Source: CBDCGJ01 sp965238305 (GTDB lineage Bacteria > Pseudomonadota > Alphaproteobacteria > GCA-2731375). Taken from it: 64,000 nt of DNA. Made by a program: the position numbers and the translations under genes. Shown in pieces: positions 61,372 to 64,000 of this stretch (its first letter is position 1; the number at the start of each line of letters is the position of its first letter). A model generated the notes under the pieces. It did not search any database. It saw only the letters and a program-made list of their open reading frames with translations, and was not told where the DNA came from. The DNA is taken from NCBI GenBank assembly GCA_965238305.1, contig CBDEHK010000001.1, forward strand, positions 2,170,001 to 2,234,000, read 5' to 3'.

Positions 61372-62682
61372 CTAAGTATAAGCCGGCTGATTTGACCGTG
61401 CCGCTTTTTCCTCCGCACGGGCCGTTAGTAGAGAAGCGGCCAAGTGCGACTTACTGGAATTCACCGCCGCTTGATTTAGCATTTGCGCAAATAGATCCCT
61501 CTGTGCATGGCTGCCGCCCAATCGCCAAATCTGGTCTTTAATCGGATAGAGTAAATCCGTCGCTACGTCGGTGTCACCAACTTGGTCGGCAAGCGCCGCT
61601 TTGGCGATCGGGACAGCGATATCGTGATGCACCTCGATTTGATGCGGGCGGATACCGATTTCGTCGCTTGCCATCGCGTCGATCATACGCTGAAGTGCAT
61701 CGCTGCGACCATCTGCCGCCAACGCCAGCACGTAATGGGCGTCGGCAAAGCTCATGTAGTTGTCACCAATATGGCTTTCCGCTTTATCCGCCAGTTCACC
61801 CCAGCGTTGGCCAACGTCGACCCCGCGCGCTTGCAGCCGCCACAACATCGCGATGGCGTTGGTCAGGTCAAGATATTCGTCGCTTTCATCGGCGCGGATC
61901 TCGGTATCGTATTTGACCAGTACTTCGTCATATTTTCCTTGCTCCAGGTAGAACAAAGCCCGGTGCCACCATAGGTGAAAGGCAAAATTATTGGCCTTTG
62001 GAAAGTTATCTTCAAGACCAATTACCCATTTGACGCCGTCCTGCGTGCGACCCTGCATTTCCATCACATGGGTGACCGCATGCGTGGCCCAAATATCGTC
62101 GCTATTACGCTCCACAGCCTCCCGGCCGCACTTTTCCGCCGCCGCATATTCCCCTGCTTCTTCTAGGCTGAAGGCATGTAAGCCCAGGACATAACCGTAA
62201 CCGGGTAATTCAGGTCGCCATTTAGCGATGACAATGTTGGATGAGGCCAGCATTCCTTTGCTGCCTTCGGTATAAAAATGAAGAAACTGCGCCAAACGCG
62301 TACTCAAAGGATCGAAGGGGTGATCGCGCAAGATAGCATCGTAGCGATCACGCGCCGCGATCAAGTCGCCATGACACCAGGCGGCAAGGGCCTCAAGTAA
62401 CGCTCGTTCGCGATCACTGGCGCCACGTTTATCGGCAATGTCGCGGGCTGTCTGCAGCGACTTTTGCGCCCGTAAGGCCAGGACCGGAACACCAAATAAA
62501 AGGAAAAAGACGCCGAACACATAATGACCCAACATTAGCTCAGGATCTGCATTTAGCGCCGCTTTCAGGTGATCGCCGGTGTCGACAGAAAACGATAGAT
62601 AATCACTTACTGTGTTATTGTAATGACTGGCGGCGGTGTTGCTATTCGTTGTTATTGTATTGCCCCAAGCATCGTATTTCAT
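61372..62682 (-). CDS. Tetratricopeptide repeat protein
   Basis: A 436-aa soluble protein made almost wholly of TPR-like helix pairs. It matches the pattern of the TPR_2/38-like family seen in alphaproteobacteria (GHYVFGVFFLLFGVPVLALRAQKSLQTARDIADKRGASDRERALLEALAAW, YGYVLGLHAFSLEEAGEYAAAEKCGREAVERN). ATG 62682 has GGGAGAA, and the longer frame to 62859 is not conserved. It probably acts as a scaffold. No partner is visible. Confidence 0.8.
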   Translation of the reverse strand: MKYDAWGNTITTNSNTAASHYNNTVSDYLSFSVDTGDHLKAALNADPELMLGHYVFGVFFLLFGVPVLALRAQKSLQTARDIADKRGASDRERALLEALAAWCHGDLIAARDRYDAILRDHPFDPLSTRLAQFLHFYTEGSKGMLASSNIVIAKWRPELPGYGYVLGLHAFSLEEAGEYAAAEKCGREAVERNSDDIWATHAVTHVMEMQGRTQDGVKWVIGLEDNFPKANNFAFHLWWHRALFYLEQGKYDEVLVKYDTEIRADESDEYLDLTNAIAMLWRLQARGVDVGQRWGELADKAESHIGDNYMSFADAHYVLALAADGRSDALQRMIDAMASDEIGIRPHQIEVHHDIAVPIAKAALADQVGDTDVATDLLYPIKDQIWRLGGSHAQRDLFAQMLNQAAVNSSKSHLAASLLTARAEEKAARSNQPAYT

Positions 62683-63040
62683 GGCGTTCTCCCATATTGG
62701 TGTTGGTGTTCTGGCCGCCTGGCGCGCGGAACCTAAATGTCGTGTCTCAAATTGGCAAGTATGTATGCGCGAGTGGGGAAGCTCTATCACTAATTTTGCG
62801 TGCGCTAGGTAACAGACAACTGTTGCGAATTGGTCAGTTTTTTCACAAATCAACGTCAACAGCGAAGAAAATTTGTCTTTTTGCCTATTTGTAACGGAAG
62901 AGTAACCAATTTCCTGCTTAAATGGAGTATGTTCGCCGAATAGCCAAATTCATATGTGTTATTTGTATCTCTTACTATTTGATAGGTTATGACTGTGCAA
63001 ACTGTATTTAGATGTGATTTTTAGTGTTTGGTGAGTTGGA
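62683..63040. other. 358-nt divergent intergenic region
   Basis: Space between the TPR gene (leftward) and the GGDEF-EAL gene (rightward), A/T-rich toward 62940-63020. It must hold both promoters, but I see no clear hairpin, repeat or convincing -35/-10 pair. Confidence 0.4.
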
Positions 63041-64000
63041 TTGACGAAATACAATCTACTAGTTGTCGGCCTTGATGGTGCGGTAACCGAAGAGATTGAA
63101 GCGTTTTTACCGAAGCGTTTGTATAATGTCTCGTTGGCCCAAGGTTGGGACAATGGGATCGAAAAATTGACAACAGACGCTGTTGATGCGGTTGTTGTCG
63201 ATTTGATTGAAGGCGTGCGTGACGATGCCCTGACGGCTCTGCTCAGGCTATTCCTTGCCGCCCCAACCGTTGCTGTGATCAAATCTTTTGATGCTAAGCT
63301 TGTTCATGACCTCATTGAAATGGGTGTACAAGAGGTCGTCTCGCGAGACGAAGCGATTGAGCAGCGTCTTGATATCGCCGTTAAATGTGCGCTTGCGCGC
63401 CTGCAAACCCACCGCCACGATAGCCTAACTGGCCTGCTGAACCGTGCGTTGCTGCATGACCGGCTGCAAGTTGCGATTTGTCAGGCGCGTCGATATGACC
63501 ACCAAGTTGCGGTGATGTTTATTGATCTCGATCGCTTCAAGATGGTTAACGACACTTTTGGGCATGCTGCCGGTGACCGGATTTTACGGACGATCGCTGC
63601 TCGTTTGCGCGACACTTTGCGGGATAGCGATACCGTCGCCAGATTAGGCGCCGACACATTTATTGCTGTCATTCCAAATTTGCCGCAGGCCCATTTCATC
63701 ACCAAAGTGGCAGAGAAAATTACCAATGCCCTGTCCGCAACGACTGATATTGATGGTGAAGAGGTTAGTTTAACCGCGAGCATTGGTATTTCGATTTTCC
63801 CTGGTGATGCGAATAATGCCGATGATTTGGTCAAATGCGCCGATGTGGCGATGCAACAGGTAAAAGAACAAGGCGGCGATGCCTTTCGATTTTTTCAGGC
63901 CGATCTACATTCCGAAACTATCCGCCGCCTGAGCATGTCCTTTGAATTGCGTCGCGCTGTCGAAAACGGTGATTTTGAGCTCCACTACCAACCGCAACTT
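63041..64000 (+). CDS. GGDEF-EAL protein, 5' part (runs off the window)
   Basis: 320 codons are visible. The N-terminus is a receiver-like domain without the usual phospho-acceptor pattern (LLVVGLDGAVTEEIEAF to about residue 115). A GGDEF domain follows (HDSLTGLLNRALLHDRL, FIDLDRFKMVNDTFGHAAGD), and the EAL domain begins (FELRRAVENGDFELHYQPQ). The GGDEF signature itself reads GADTF in RLGADTF, so cyclase activity is probably lost and the protein may act through EAL. The start is TTG 63041, since an in-frame TGA lies just upstream. The end lies beyond 64000. Confidence 0.85.
   Translation, partial: MTKYNLLVVGLDGAVTEEIEAFLPKRLYNVSLAQGWDNGIEKLTTDAVDAVVVDLIEGVRDDALTALLRLFLAAPTVAVIKSFDAKLVHDLIEMGVQEVVSRDEAIEQRLDIAVKCALARLQTHRHDSLTGLLNRALLHDRLQVAICQARRYDHQVAVMFIDLDRFKMVNDTFGHAAGDRILRTIAARLRDTLRDSDTVARLGADTFIAVIPNLPQAHFITKVAEKITNALSATTDIDGEEVSLTASIGISIFPGDANNADDLVKCADVAMQQVKEQGGDAFRFFQADLHSETIRRLSMSFELRRAVENGDFELHYQPQL

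Noticed and set aside
1..64000. CRISPR array, prophage, rRNA or tRNA genes
   Set aside because: No regularly spaced direct repeats, phage structural genes or RNA-gene signatures were seen.

Overview
The window looks like chromosomal DNA from an alphaproteobacterium. The evidence is protein-level: a DUF2852 membrane protein, a YciB/IspZ septation protein, class III cyclase-TPR fusions, hydantoinase and PuuD-type genes, and many LLM flavoproteins and ABC solute receptors. No rRNA, tRNA, CRISPR array, prophage or intact insertion sequence was seen. Taxonomy below class cannot be fixed from sequence alone. Gene density is high, base composition is moderate, and TTG and GTG starts are frequent where a Shine-Dalgarno (SD) sequence supports them.

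Layout. 0-6.2 kb: an aromatic-ring flavin hydroxylase, a class III aminotransferase, and an orphan periplasmic amino-acid-type receptor directly followed by a chemoreceptor. 6.2-13 kb: a leftward operon of NMT1/THI5-type binding protein, ABC ATPase, permease, cytosine-deaminase-like amidohydrolase, FAD-linked oxidase and two flavodoxin-fold quinone reductases. 13.1-19.3 kb: RidA, creatininase, a frameshifted EamA exporter, a ferredoxin reductase, uracil phosphoribosyltransferase, a split YeeE/YedE transporter and an MFS carrier. Together 6-17 kb reads like uptake and breakdown of a nitrogen heterocycle or amide, with pyrimidine salvage alongside. 19.3-25.5 kb: a redox cluster with an MFS exporter, three LLM oxidoreductases, a nitronate-monooxygenase-like enzyme and a glutathione S-transferase.

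The most striking observation is in that transferase. The catalytic cysteine codon of the CPxVQR motif is an in-frame TGA at 23910-23912, and a stem-loop that fits the bacterial SECIS pattern lies just downstream. It is therefore a strong candidate selenocysteine-containing GST, which ordinary gene calling would truncate.

25.5-37.6 kb is accessory. Three copies of an unnamed ~70-bp palindromic repeat lie next to two unrecognised genes and a broken ABC-permease fragment. The same stretch holds a D-aminoacylase-type amidohydrolase and TetR operon with a nested palindrome over its ribosome binding site, a DUF1185 protein, an MFS carrier, two flavin monooxygenases (one of Baeyer-Villiger type) and an Asp/Glu racemase-like protein. 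37.6-44 kb: small domain proteins (DHFR-like, TfoX-N, EVE, YCII), a TetR regulator, a secreted beta-lactamase-fold hydrolase, YciB, and a MarR/NmrA pair with visible palindromic operators. 44-50.7 kb: an IS3 transposase remnant, a two-gene unit of a membrane protein and a secreted ComEC-like metallo-beta-lactamase protein, an endonuclease-family gene with a truncated second copy 3.3 kb away, a winged-helix/TPR regulator and a DUF1326-DUF2182 pair. 50.8-64 kb: SRPBCC, GST and HxlR genes, a TetR-hydantoinase pair, a PuuD-type membrane protein, a metallo-hydrolase, a cyclase-TPR protein, homocysteine S-methyltransferase, RecQ, a TPR protein, and the start of a GGDEF-EAL protein whose GGDEF site is degenerate.
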